From NCBI GenBank assembly GCA_016790575.1, contig JAEUOU010000007.1, positions 62,001 to 126,000 on the forward strand: a stretch of DNA of 64,000 nucleotides. Direction: 5' to 3'. The notes below the pieces were generated by a model that saw only the letters and a list, made by a program, of their open reading frames with translations, was not told where the DNA came from and searched no databases. This document shows positions 51,954-60,417 of the stretch, piece after piece; position 1 is the stretch's first letter, and every line of letters starts with the position of its first letter. Source of the stretch: Burkholderiaceae bacterium. GTDB taxonomy: Bacteria; Pseudomonadota; Gammaproteobacteria; Burkholderiales; Burkholderiaceae_C. The position numbers and the translations under genes were made by a program.

Positions 51954-52922
51954 TTATTCGACCGGTTCGCCGTCAGCGACCGGCCCCTTGCCCGCCGGCT
52001 TGCCCCGCCGCGCCCGCGCCTCTTTCTTCGCCGCGCGCTCGGCGTCGGCGCGCTGGCCGGCTTCGGTCCAGGCGGCAAATTCCTCCGGCGTCTCCAGCGT
52101 GATGCGGCCGATCTCGCCCGCGCGGTAGTCCGTCATCACGATTTCGGCGGCCTTTTGCAGGTTCACCCGGCCTTTGCCCAGCAGGGCGCCGCGGCGCTGC
52201 CCGATGGCTTCGAGCAAGGCGTCGTCCTTGAGCGCGGCAATCGCCTCGGGCGTCAGCGGCAGTTTGAAGCGCGCCTGCAGACCAGCCGGGTAGTGCTGGC
52301 GCAGGTAATCGAGCAGCTCCAGCGCGACCAGGTCATCGTCGTAGGCGTTGCGGCCGATGGCGCCGCTGGCCGCGAGGCGAAAGCCGCTTTGCGGCACGGT
52401 GATGCGCGGCCACAACATGCCGGGGGTGTCGTACAGGTAGAAGTCATCCGCCAGCGTCAGGCGCTGCTCCATCTTGGTGATGCCGGCTTCGTCACCCGTC
52501 TTGGCCACCTTGCGGCCCACCAACGCGTTGATCAGCGTGGACTTGCCCACGTTCGGAATGCCGCAGATCAGCACCCGCATCGGTTTGGCCAGCCCGCCGC
52601 GTCCGGGCGCCAGTGCCTTGCAGGCCGCGATCAGCGCCTTCACCGGCGTGGCCGCGCCCGCCTCCAGCGCGATGGCACGGGTGCCGGGCCGGGCGCTGTA
52701 GTGCGCCAGCCAGTCCTCGGTGCGCGCCGGGTCCGCCAGGTCCTGCTTGCTGAGAATCTTGAGCGTGGGCCGGCCCGCCGTCAGCTCGGCCAGCAGCGGG
52801 TTGGCGCTGGAGCCCGGCAGCCGGGCGTCGAGCATCTCGATCACCACGTCGATCTCTTTCACCCGCTCGGCAATCGCCTTGCGCGTGAGGTGCATGTGCC
52901 CGGGAAACCACTGAATCGCCAT
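51954..52922 (-). CDS. ylqF: Ribosome biogenesis GTPase YlqF/RbgA
   Basis: A 322-residue circularly permuted GTPase that acts in assembly of the large ribosomal subunit. The G4 motif (LSKQDLAD) precedes G1 (GIPNVGKSTLINAL) and G3 (DTPGML), the order unique to the YlqF/YawG group. It opens MAIQWFPGHMHLTRKAI, the conserved N-terminus. The tail is lysine- and arginine-rich. It is divergent from the ferredoxin gene. Confidence 0.93.
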   Translation of the reverse strand: MAIQWFPGHMHLTRKAIAERVKEIDVVIEMLDARLPGSSANPLLAELTAGRPTLKILSKQDLADPARTEDWLAHYSARPGTRAIALEAGAATPVKALIAACKALAPGRGGLAKPMRVLICGIPNVGKSTLINALVGRKVAKTGDEAGITKMEQRLTLADDFYLYDTPGMLWPRITVPQSGFRLAASGAIGRNAYDDDLVALELLDYLRQHYPAGLQARFKLPLTPEAIAALKDDALLEAIGQRRGALLGKGRVNLQKAAEIVMTDYRAGEIGRITLETPEEFAAWTEAGQRADAERAAKKEARARRGKPAGKGPVADGEPVE

Positions 52923-52973
52923 CGTCCGCCTTGTTGTTGCGCTTCGTCCTGCCGCCTGCGGTATGTTGCAGGC

Positions 52974-53288
52974 ATGAAAGCCCCCGATTGTGACGGCCCC
53001 GCCTCGGACAACCCTGCCCCGCCCCTGCTGCGCTGGCCTGGCCACCCGGACCTGCCGCTCGCGCCCGGCCAGACCGTGCTCGCCGCGCTGGAAGCCGCCG
53101 GCCTGCCCTGGCCGGCCTCGTGCCGAAACGGCACCTGCCGAACCTGCATCGGCCGCCTGGCCGCGGGCCGGGTGCGCCACACCATCCCCTGGCCCGGCCT
53201 GTCGGCCGACGAAAAGGCCGATGGCTGTTTTCTGGCCTGTGTGGCGGTTGCGGACGACGACGTGACGCTGGCCGGGCCGGGGGCGTAG
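52974..53288 (+). CDS. 2Fe-2S ferredoxin-like protein
   Basis: A 104-residue plant-type ferredoxin domain. The cluster cysteines are in PASCRNGTCRTCIGRL (C-x4-C-x2-C) and FLACVAV (fourth Cys). It is an electron carrier for some oxidoreductase not encoded here. The N-terminal 25 residues are Pro/Asp-rich and unfamiliar. Start ATG 52974, 51 bp from the divergent YlqF gene. Confidence 0.9.
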   Translation: MKAPDCDGPASDNPAPPLLRWPGHPDLPLAPGQTVLAALEAAGLPWPASCRNGTCRTCIGRLAAGRVRHTIPWPGLSADEKADGCFLACVAVADDDVTLAGPGA

Positions 53289-53366
53289 GCGAGCAGTCCT
53301 GGGCGGAGCAGAAACGCTTACCACCGCCGCCAACACCGCCCATCGCCGAAATTCCGGCCCAAAACA

Positions 53367-53405
53367 GCCGATACCCAGCATGGAGAGGTGATGGTTTGCT
53401 ATTGA
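53367..53405 (-). repeat. Dispersed short repeat, copy 9
   Basis: AGCCGATACCCAGCATGGAG and GTGATGGTTTGCTATTG; reverse orientation, well preserved at both ends. Confidence 0.75.
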
Positions 53406-53440
53406 TGCAGTAGCGCGATTCCCCAGCCGGCCTTGGCGCG

Positions 53441-53725
53441 TGCACTCCCCCTTGTTCAGTGACAAGGCCAGATCGGCTGTTGGGCTCCCCTTTCTGCCCT
53501 GGCGAGGGTGGAAAGGGGCGGGGGGGATAGGGGGTGGAATCAGCGCGGCATGGATCGGGGAAAGGCCCATTTCACGCTGAACGGGTGAAATTGCCTTCCC
53601 GGTGGCTTCCTCACTTTCCCCCCTCTCTCCCCCCGCCCTCTCTCGCCCCCGCCGGGGCGAAAGAGGGAGCCTGAACAGCCGATCTGGCCGCGGGTTCAAA
53701 CGAAGAGGAGTGCAAAGGGGGATGG
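53441..53725. repeat. Large imperfect inverted repeat (two oppositely oriented units of about 100 bp)
   Basis: The left unit (53441-53540) and right unit (53611-53725) pair in inverted orientation. The best part is a perfect 16-bp match: GGCCAGATCGGCTGTT at 53466-53481 against its complement at 53674-53689. Each unit also contains an internal GC-rich hairpin (GCCCTGGCGAGGG and GCCCCCGCCGGGGC). It looks like two copies of one mobile REP-like unit. Confidence 0.7.
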
Positions 53726-53779
53726 GGCGGCTGGCTTTCTGGCGGGAGCGCCGCAGCACGCCGTTTCCTGATTTTTTTT

Positions 53780-53822
53780 GCTGTTTACCCAGCGCGAAAT
53801 GGTCGTTGTTTGCTATCTTTTT
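53780..53822 (-). repeat. Dispersed short repeat, copy 10
   Basis: CTGTTTACCCAGCGCGAAAT then GGTCGTTGTTTGCTATC; reverse orientation. It is 39 bp past the end of the minus-strand CMD gene. Confidence 0.7.
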
Positions 53823-53860
53823 AAACGCCGTCAACTGGCCGCTCAACAGCGCCTTGCCGA

Positions 53861-54262
53861 TCAACCGCGCTCGAACGCCGCGTCCACCGGCACCTGCAGG
53901 CCGGTGGCGAGCTGGTTGGTTTTGGCGGCCAGGGCAATGATGGACAGCAGTTCGGCGTGCTGGGCCGCTGTCATGCCCTTGGCGGTGGCGGCGGCGGTGT
54001 GGGAGTGCACACAGTAGCTGCAGCCGTTCAGGATGGACGCCGTGATGTAGACCATCTCCTTGGTCAGCGGATCGATGGCCGACGGCGTGGCCATGACGCG
54101 TTTGACCTCGGCCCAGGTCTGCTCCAGCAGCGTCGGATCGAACGCCAGGTAACGCCACATGTTGTTGATGAAATCGGTGCGGCGGGTGGCGCGGATGTCG
54201 TCAAAGACGGCTTTGACGCGCGGATCGGCTTCGGGATTGGCCGGCGGTGCGATGGTGGACAT
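53861..54262 (-). CDS. Carboxymuconolactone decarboxylase family protein
   Basis: A 133-residue protein with the redox pair in LNGCSYCVHSHTAAATAKGM and the helical LTKEMVYITASI before it. It is a typical AhpD/CMD domain; the Cys-x2-Cys-x2-His/Ser arrangement suggests peroxidatic or disulfide-exchange activity. It is the last gene in a minus-strand group with the GDSL esterase and SDR genes. Confidence 0.85.
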   Translation of the reverse strand: MSTIAPPANPEADPRVKAVFDDIRATRRTDFINNMWRYLAFDPTLLEQTWAEVKRVMATPSAIDPLTKEMVYITASILNGCSYCVHSHTAAATAKGMTAAQHAELLSIIALAAKTNQLATGLQVPVDAAFERG

Positions 54263-54289
54263 GGGGGTGGTCTCGTGAGGTGGAAGGAG

Positions 54290-54946
54290 TCAGGACAGTG
54301 GCAGCAGCCCGGCCGCGCGGGCGGTGGCCACGATGTTGCGCGCCTGCTGGGCGTAACCGCGCGCGTTGGCATGGATCGCGTCCGAGCGCAGATCGGCGTC
54401 GGCCAGCACCTCGGACCAGCCCTCGCGCTGCAGCACCACCGCGCGCGCGGCAGCGATGTCGGCGTACATCGGGTGGTCGGTCAGCGAGCCGATGGCGGCG
54501 GACAGCGAGGGCCGCGGCACCGCCAGCAGCATCACCTGCAGGCCACGGGCCAGGGCGGTGTCGCAGAGGGCTTCGATGTGGGCGCGGGTGTCGGCCTCGG
54601 GCAGGCGGCGCAGGAAGTCGTTGCCACCAATACTCAGGATCAGCAACTGTGCCCCGGCGGTGTCCAGCAGCGCGGGCAGGCGCTCACGCGCCTGGGCGGC
54701 GGTGTCGCCCGGCACGCCGGCGTTGACCACCTCCCAGCCGGTCAGGCGGGCCAGTTCGGCGGGGTAGGCGGTGTCGGGGGTGGCGCCGGTGCCAAAGGTG
54801 AGTGAATCGCCCAGCGCCAGCACCACCGCGCCCTTCGGCACCGGACGCGCCCGGGGGCCTTTTCGGCCGCAGGCCGTCAGGGCCGGGCCGGCCGCCACGC
54901 CCAGCAGGGCGAGGACTCGGCGGCGGGTCCACCCGGAAACGGCCAT
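54290..54946 (-). CDS. GDSL/SGNH arylesterase (TesA-like), Tat- or lipoprotein-exported
   Basis: A 218-residue SGNH hydrolase. The four blocks are clear: LALGDSLTFGTGA (Ser), NAGVPGDTAAQAR (Gly), LSIGGNDFLRRLP (Asn) and SDAIHANARGYAQ (Asp, His). The N-terminus has TRRRVLALLGVAAGPALTAC, a twin-arginine-like and lipobox-like export signal. It is 17 bp after the SDR gene and 27 bp before the CMD gene, so the three are probably cotranscribed. Confidence 0.88.
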   Translation of the reverse strand: MAVSGWTRRRVLALLGVAAGPALTACGRKGPRARPVPKGAVVLALGDSLTFGTGATPDTAYPAELARLTGWEVVNAGVPGDTAAQARERLPALLDTAGAQLLILSIGGNDFLRRLPEADTRAHIEALCDTALARGLQVMLLAVPRPSLSAAIGSLTDHPMYADIAAARAVVLQREGWSEVLADADLRSDAIHANARGYAQQARNIVATARAAGLLPLS

Positions 54947-54963
54947 GGGTGACGGTGCCCTGG

Positions 54964-55869
54964 TCAGCCCGCGGCGCGTGCCCGGGCCACCTCGTTCTGC
55001 CCCTGCGCGGTGCCGGCCAGGGGAACGGTTTCGCCGGTGCGGTCGGTCACCGCAGCCAGCGCGGCGGCCAGCCGCTCGGGCGTGGTGGCGTCGATGCCCA
55101 GGTGCACCCCGGGGGTGAGGGTGATGTGCGCGGCCTCGAACGTGCCCGCGCCGGCGCACAGGATGGCGCGTGTGGGGGCGTCGGCCGCCGCCAGCACCAG
55201 CATCGCCGGCACCACCGCCTCGGGCCGGAAGGCCGCCAGCATGTCGGGTGGAAACAGGTCTTCGGTCATGCGCGTGGCCGCGGTGGGCGCCAGACAGTTG
55301 ACGCGGATGTCGTGTTTCGCGCCCTCCAGGCTCAGGGTCTGCATCAGGCCGACCAGCGCCATCTTGGCCGCGCCGTAGTTGCTTTGCCCGAAGTTGCCGT
55401 ACAGGCCGCTGGACGAGGTGGTCATGACAATTCGGCCGTAGCGCTGCGCCTGCATGATCGGCCAGACCGCCTGGGTGCAGTGCACCGCGCCCATGACATG
55501 CACTTCCATCACCAGGCGGAAATCGTCCAGTGGCATCTTGGCAAAGCTCTTGTCGCGCAGGATGCCGGCGTTGTTGACCAGGATGTCCACCCGGCCCCAG
55601 GCCTCCACGGCCTGCTGCACCATGGCCGCGACAGCGGCCGCGTCGGTGACCGAGGCGCCGTTGGCCAGCGCCTGGCCACCGGCGGCGCGGATCTCCTCCA
55701 CCACCGCCTGGGCCGCCGACACCGAGCCGCCCTCGCCGCCCACCGTGCCGCCCAGATCGTTGACCAGCACTCTGGCGCCGCGCGCCGCCAGCGCCAGCGC
55801 GTGCTGGCGGCCCAGGCCGCCGCCGGCGCCGGTCACGATGGCCACGCGGCCGGTGAAATCGAGGGTCAT
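54964..55869 (-). CDS. Short-chain dehydrogenase, 3-hydroxyacyl-CoA dehydrogenase-type
   Basis: A 301-residue SDR. The nucleotide motif VTGAGGGLGRQHALALAARG near residue 12, NNAGILRDKSF, the Ser in MTTSSSGLYGNFGQSNYGAA and the Tyr-x3-Lys of that stretch are complete. The longer middle (GGTVGGEGGSVSAAQAVVEE) is typical of the peroxisomal multifunctional enzyme type 2 N-terminal domain, so (3R)-hydroxyacyl-CoA oxidation is the best guess. Its start is 101 bp from the divergent Nudix gene. Confidence 0.85.
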   Translation of the reverse strand: MTLDFTGRVAIVTGAGGGLGRQHALALAARGARVLVNDLGGTVGGEGGSVSAAQAVVEEIRAAGGQALANGASVTDAAAVAAMVQQAVEAWGRVDILVNNAGILRDKSFAKMPLDDFRLVMEVHVMGAVHCTQAVWPIMQAQRYGRIVMTTSSSGLYGNFGQSNYGAAKMALVGLMQTLSLEGAKHDIRVNCLAPTAATRMTEDLFPPDMLAAFRPEAVVPAMLVLAAADAPTRAILCAGAGTFEAAHITLTPGVHLGIDATTPERLAAALAAVTDRTGETVPLAGTAQGQNEVARARAAG

Positions 55870-55970
55870 GAGGGCTTCTCCTGTCGTGCGGGTGATCGGT
55901 GAACCGGGCGGACTCTGCTACGCTGAAATCCGTCCTCTGCGAAGAATTTAACCCAAGCCCAGGCCCCGCC

Positions 55971-56867
55971 ATGACCGACATGTCCCCCACGGAACAGACC
56001 TCGCCGCCCCCGCCGGCGCGCCCCGCCGCCACCGTGGTCCTGCTGCGCGACGCCCCCGGCGGGCTGGAGGTGTTCCTGATGCGCCGCCACGGCGAATCCG
56101 ACGTGCTGGGCGGTGCCTACGTCTTCCCCGGCGGCAAGCTGGACGCCGACGACGCACGGCTGGACATGGCCGCCCACCTCGACCAGGCCCCGGACGCGCT
56201 GCACCAGGCGCTGGGCGAGCCGGAGCTGGACGCCACCACCGCGGCCAGCCTCTACGTGGCGGCGCTGCGCGAGGCGTTCGAAGAGTCGGGCATCCTGTTT
56301 GCGGAAGACGCCGCCACCGCGTCGGCGGTGGACGCCGACGCCGCCGCGGCCCGGCTGCGCGGCGGCCAGTCCTTTGCAGCGCTGCTGGCGGCCATGGGGC
56401 TGCGCCTGCGCACCCGCGACGTGGCCCCGTGGTCGCGCTGGGTGACACCGCACGTGCCGACCATGATGAACAAGCGCTTCGACACGCGCTTTTTTGTCGC
56501 CGCGGTTCCGTCCGACCAGACCGCCCGCCACGACAACTTTGAAACCACCCACAGCGTGTGGCTGCCGCCGCGCACCGCGCTGGAGCAGTACCGCGACGGC
56601 CTGATCACCATGGCAGCGCCGCAGATCATGAGCCTGGCGCACCTGGCGCGCCACCAGCGGGTGGACAGTGTGCTGGGCGCGGCCCGCGCGCGCCGCCCGC
56701 CGGTGATCCAGCCCGCCTCGTTCACCCAGGGCGAGGACCGCATCCTGTGCTACCCCGGCGACCCGCGCCACCCGGTGGCCGAACGCGCCCTGCCCGGCCC
56801 GACACGGCTGCGTTTTCGTGCCCAGCGCTTCGAGCCCATTGACGGTTTCGAATCGCTTTTTGCCTGA
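55971..56867 (+). CDS. NUDT19-like Nudix hydrolase
   Basis: A 298-residue Nudix protein. The Nudix box is split as in the NUDT19 group: GGAYVFPGGKLDADDARLD followed about 35 residues later by REAFEESGILFAED (the RE-x2-EE core). NUDT19-type enzymes cleave CoA and acyl-CoA. The start at ATG 55971 was chosen; an upstream stretch is open but poor. It is 9 bp ahead of the methyltransferase gene, and near acyl-CoA enzymes on both sides. Confidence 0.88.
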   Translation: MTDMSPTEQTSPPPPARPAATVVLLRDAPGGLEVFLMRRHGESDVLGGAYVFPGGKLDADDARLDMAAHLDQAPDALHQALGEPELDATTAASLYVAALREAFEESGILFAEDAATASAVDADAAAARLRGGQSFAALLAAMGLRLRTRDVAPWSRWVTPHVPTMMNKRFDTRFFVAAVPSDQTARHDNFETTHSVWLPPRTALEQYRDGLITMAAPQIMSLAHLARHQRVDSVLGAARARRPPVIQPASFTQGEDRILCYPGDPRHPVAERALPGPTRLRFRAQRFEPIDGFESLFA

Positions 56868-56876
56868 GAAAACCCC

Positions 56877-57587
56877 ATGGAACGACCGGACCGCCCCAAC
56901 ACCGACCTGGTGGACAACGAGCTCGATCTGCTGCACACGCTGGTGCCGCTGCAGGCGCAGGCCATCGTCGAACTCGGCTGCGGCAAGGCCGAACTCGCGC
57001 GGCAGCTGCTGGCGCGCTGGCCCGGCTGCACCATCGACGCACTGGAGGTGGACGAGGTCCAGCTGGCGCGCAATCGGGCCGCGCCCCCGGTGGGCGGCCT
57101 GCGCTTTGTGCACGCCGGCGCGCAGCAGATTCCGTTCGCCGACCAGTCGTTCGATCTGGCGCTGATGCTCAAGTCGCTGCACCACGTGCCCCTGGCGCTG
57201 ATGGCCCAGGCACTGGCCGAGGCGCGGCGGGTGCTCCGGCCCGGCAGCCTGCTCTATGTGTCGGAGCCGGTGTTCGCCGGCCCGTTCAACGAGGTGATGC
57301 GGCTGTTTCACGACGAAGAGACGGTGCGCGGCGCCGCCTACGCCGCGCTGCAGGCGGCCCTGGCCGGCGGTGGCTGGACGGCCGTGGCCGAGCGCCATTT
57401 CGACATGCCGGTGCGTTTTGCCGACTTCGACGATTTCCGCCGCCGCATGATCGAGGTGAGTTTCAACGACCACCGCCTGTCCGACGCCACCCTGGCGGCC
57501 GTGCGCTCGCGGTTCGAAACCCATCTGGGCGCCAACGGAGCACGGTTTCACCGGCCCATGCGCGTGAACCTGCTGCGTCGCGCCTGA
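56877..57587 (+). CDS. Class I SAM-dependent methyltransferase
   Basis: A 236-residue methyltransferase. Motif I AIVELGCGKAELARQLLARW near 34-53, the acidic ALEVDEVQLARN, the fourth-strand region FDLALMLKSLHHVPLALM and VLRPGSLLYVSEPVFAG are intact. UbiE/COQ5-like overall. It lies between the Nudix and acyl-CoA synthetase genes in the same direction. Substrate unknown. Confidence 0.85.
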   Translation: MERPDRPNTDLVDNELDLLHTLVPLQAQAIVELGCGKAELARQLLARWPGCTIDALEVDEVQLARNRAAPPVGGLRFVHAGAQQIPFADQSFDLALMLKSLHHVPLALMAQALAEARRVLRPGSLLYVSEPVFAGPFNEVMRLFHDEETVRGAAYAALQAALAGGGWTAVAERHFDMPVRFADFDDFRRRMIEVSFNDHRLSDATLAAVRSRFETHLGANGARFHRPMRVNLLRRA

Positions 57588-57619
57588 CTTCCGCTTTGAC
57601 ACTCACGAGGAGACCCGCC

Positions 57620-59167
57620 ATGCACCCCATCGTCCGCCGCCAGACCATCGCCGACGCCCTGCGCCGCACCGCGCTGCGCCTGCCGGCCAAGACCGCCATC
57701 GTCTGCGGCGACACCTCCTGGTCCTATGCCGAGTTTGACGCCCTGGTCACGCGCCTGGCGGCGGGCCTGGCCGGGCGCGGCGTGCGCCAGGGCGACCGCG
57801 TGGCGGTGCTGGCCCGCAATTCGCACGGGTTTGCCGCGCTGCGTTTTGCGCTGGCCCGGCTGGGCGCGGTGCTGGTGCCGATCAACTTCATGCTCAAGGC
57901 CGACGAAGTGGCCTACATCCTGCGCCATGCGGGCGCCCGCACGCTGGCCACCGACAGCGGCCTGGCGGACCTCGCCCGTGCGGCCGCCGCCCTGGACACC
58001 GCCGTGCAAGATTTCGTCTGGCTGCCCTCGGAGGACCCCAGCGAGCCGGCCTCCGGCATGGCCCGGTTCGACGAACTGGCTGCCTGCACCGCGCCCCTGC
58101 CCGAGATCACGCTGACCAGCACCGACCTGGCCCAGATCGTCTACACCAGCGGCACCGAATCCATGCCCAAAGGCGCGATGCTGACGCACGACGCCGTGCT
58201 GTGGCAGTACGTCAGCTGCGTGATCAACGCCGAAATCGCCGAGAGCGACCTGGCGCTGCACGCACTGCCGCTGTACCACTGTGCCCAGCTGGATGTGTTT
58301 TTCGGGCCCGCCATCTACATCGGCTCGACCAACGTCATCACCGGCAAACCGGTGCCAGACCACCTGCTGGCGCTGATGAGCCGCCACCGCATCACCAGCT
58401 TTTTCGCCCCGCCCACGGTCTGGATTGCGTTGCTGCGCTCGCCGCAGTTCGACACCACCGACCTGTCGGCGCTGGCCAAGGGGTATTACGGCGCGTCCAT
58501 CATGCCGGTGGCGGTGCTGCAGGAGCTGGCAGCGCCGCTGCCCAGGGTGCGGCTGTGGAACCTGTACGGCCAGACCGAAATCGCGCCGCTGGCCACCATG
58601 CTCGGCCCGCAGGACCAGCTGCGCAAACCCGGCTCCTGCGGCAAGGCGGTGATCAATGTCGAAACCCGGGTGGTGAACGATGCCATGCAGGACGTGGCCG
58701 TGGGCGAGGTGGGCGAGATCGTGCACCGGTCGCCCCACCTGATGCTGGGCTATTTCAACGACCCCGACAAGACGGCGGCCGCCTTCAGCGGCGACTGGTT
58801 CCACAGCGGCGACCTGGCCACCATCGATGCCGAGGGCTACATCAGCGTGGTGGACCGCAAGAAGGACATGATCAAGACCGGCGGCGAAAACGTCGCCAGC
58901 CGCGAGGTCGAAGAGATGATCTACCGCCTGCCGCAGGTCAGCGAAGTCGCGGTGATCGGCCTGCCGGATCCGAAGTGGGTCGAAGCCGTGACCGCGGTGA
59001 TCGTGGTGAAGGCCGGGCAGACCCTGACCGAGGACGAGGTCATCGCCCACTGCACGACCCACATGGCCGGCTTCAAGGCGCCCAAGCGCGTGGTGTTTGC
59101 CGACAGCCTGCCCAAGAACCCCAGCGGCAAGCTGCTCAAGCGCGAGCTTCGCCAGCGCCTCAACTGA
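57620..59167 (+). CDS. AMP-binding acyl-CoA synthetase
   Basis: Activates a fatty or aromatic acid as its CoA thioester. The 515-residue protein has the AMP-binding signature QIVYTSGTESMPKGAMLTHD near 175-194, LWNLYGQTEIAPLATM, the hinge WFHSGDLATIDAEGYISVVD and the C-terminal catalytic lysine in NPSGKLLKREL. The overall layout resembles FadD13-like or aryl-CoA ligases. It is 32 bp after the methyltransferase stop. It might feed the acyl-CoA pathways elsewhere in the window but no direct link is visible. Confidence 0.92.
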   Translation: MHPIVRRQTIADALRRTALRLPAKTAIVCGDTSWSYAEFDALVTRLAAGLAGRGVRQGDRVAVLARNSHGFAALRFALARLGAVLVPINFMLKADEVAYILRHAGARTLATDSGLADLARAAAALDTAVQDFVWLPSEDPSEPASGMARFDELAACTAPLPEITLTSTDLAQIVYTSGTESMPKGAMLTHDAVLWQYVSCVINAEIAESDLALHALPLYHCAQLDVFFGPAIYIGSTNVITGKPVPDHLLALMSRHRITSFFAPPTVWIALLRSPQFDTTDLSALAKGYYGASIMPVAVLQELAAPLPRVRLWNLYGQTEIAPLATMLGPQDQLRKPGSCGKAVINVETRVVNDAMQDVAVGEVGEIVHRSPHLMLGYFNDPDKTAAAFSGDWFHSGDLATIDAEGYISVVDRKKDMIKTGGENVASREVEEMIYRLPQVSEVAVIGLPDPKWVEAVTAVIVVKAGQTLTEDEVIAHCTTHMAGFKAPKRVVFADSLPKNPSGKLLKRELRQRLN

Positions 59168-59245
59168 CGCCCTGTCGGATGCTGGCCGCGGGCCGCCGGC
59201 CCGCCCCACGGCCCGGTACCACGGCCCGGTACACTTGCGCCCTCC

Positions 59246-60358
59246 ATGAGCGACGACAAGAAAAAAATCCGCCGGGCGAGTACGCCGGCCATGTCCGGGT
59301 GGGCCAAACTGCAACGCGGGCTGACTCCGGCCGCCGTGAGCAGCGAGGTACTCGCCGCCGCCGAACGGCACACCCGTGTTCCATTGCGCATCCGCCGGCA
59401 GGAATACGTGATTGCCTGGGGGCTGGCCCTTTCGACCGCCTGGGTCGCCACCCTGGAGCTTCCCGGCCAGTACGCACCCTGGGTTCTGGCCCTGCTGGCT
59501 TTGGCGATCGGAGGCTGGTGCCGGCAGTACCCGGCCCAGCACACCGCCATGATGATGCTGCGCGCCAGCATTCTGCTGGTGGGACTGACGGCCGTGCAAC
59601 TGTCGCTGGACGGCGCCGCATCGCACAGCCTCTTTCGCTTCTGGCCGGTGGTGCTGGCCGCCGGCTATGCGCTCATCGCCGAGCGGCGCTGGGCCATTGC
59701 CATCCTGCTGATCTGCCTGTTGCAATTCGGCGCGACAACCGCCTTGCTGGGCGTTTCGGGAGCCAGCCTCCAATCTGCCCTGGCATCGTTGGGAATCGTG
59801 CTGGTCTGGCCGATCGTGTCGATGATCCTAGCCCGCCCGGTGCATCAGAGCGTGGCCCAGATCGAAGCCAGCCTCAGTGATGAATCTTCGGGCCTTTACA
59901 ACGCAGCCGGCTTGCTGGCCAACGGGCGCGACCTGATGTCACAGCATGTGCGCAGCGAAGAGCCGATCGCCATCGCCCTGGTACGCTACCGTGACCGCGC
60001 CGGCGCGGAGCGACTCTTGGGTCGCCAGGCTGCCGTTCGGCTGATGGGGCGCACGTTGCGCGTCATTGCCGCCCGTTCCGGTGGCGCAGCCATCGCTGCA
60101 CGGGTGGGCTCCAACGAGTATGCCCTTCTCCTGCCCGGCCGCGATTCGAAACAGGCCCGTGCCTTGTTGCGGTCACGGCTGGGAGAGCCCGCACAGCTGA
60201 GCACCGAACTGAACGGTACGGTAGTGCGCTTTGAGCTCGAATGGACCGCGACGAGCCCCCGACCCGAGATACAAACCATCGAGTTGCTGTACAAGAGGGT
60301 TCGCGACAAGCTGATCATGCAGGGTGCCCCCGCCGACTCCACTGCCCGCGACGACTGA
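59246..60358 (+). CDS. Membrane protein with degenerate GGDEF domain
   Basis: A 370-residue protein. Membrane helices occupy about residues 55-205 (YVIAWGLALSTAWVATLELP and four more). The C-terminal part keeps the diguanylate-cyclase frame: SGLYNAAGLLANGRDLM for the usual TGLPNRRG region, and AARVGSNEYALLLPGRDS where the active-site GG(D/E)EF would be. The signature reads GSNEY, so catalytic and metal residues are lost. It may act as a c-di-GMP-like binding or scaffold protein. Two tandem 12-13-bp copies of ACGGCCCGGTAC lie just upstream (59208-59232). Confidence 0.8.
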   Translation: MSDDKKKIRRASTPAMSGWAKLQRGLTPAAVSSEVLAAAERHTRVPLRIRRQEYVIAWGLALSTAWVATLELPGQYAPWVLALLALAIGGWCRQYPAQHTAMMMLRASILLVGLTAVQLSLDGAASHSLFRFWPVVLAAGYALIAERRWAIAILLICLLQFGATTALLGVSGASLQSALASLGIVLVWPIVSMILARPVHQSVAQIEASLSDESSGLYNAAGLLANGRDLMSQHVRSEEPIAIALVRYRDRAGAERLLGRQAAVRLMGRTLRVIAARSGGAAIAARVGSNEYALLLPGRDSKQARALLRSRLGEPAQLSTELNGTVVRFELEWTATSPRPEIQTIELLYKRVRDKLIMQGAPADSTARDD

Positions 60359-60417
60359 AGGCCGGGCAGAGGGCGGGCCTGGCGGCTGCGCCGGCGGGCA
60401 GGTCGCCGGCCCATCAC

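Larger units (their letters stand above)
53289..53860. other. Repeat-rich non-coding spacer
   Basis: About 570 bp with no gene I accept. It holds dispersed-repeat copies at 53367 and 53780, a possible half copy at 53566, and a long inverted repeat (about 53441-53540 against 53611-53725). The sequence is rich in G- and C-runs. Confidence 0.6.

Noticed and set aside
53566-53581. Possible eleventh dispersed-repeat copy
   Set aside because: Only about 16 bases (CCCATTTCACGCTG) match; too short to list.
59208-59232. Tandem ACGGCCCGGTAC copies before the GGDEF-like gene
   Set aside because: Two short copies only; may be a slippage product. Mentioned in the gene entry but no function claimed.
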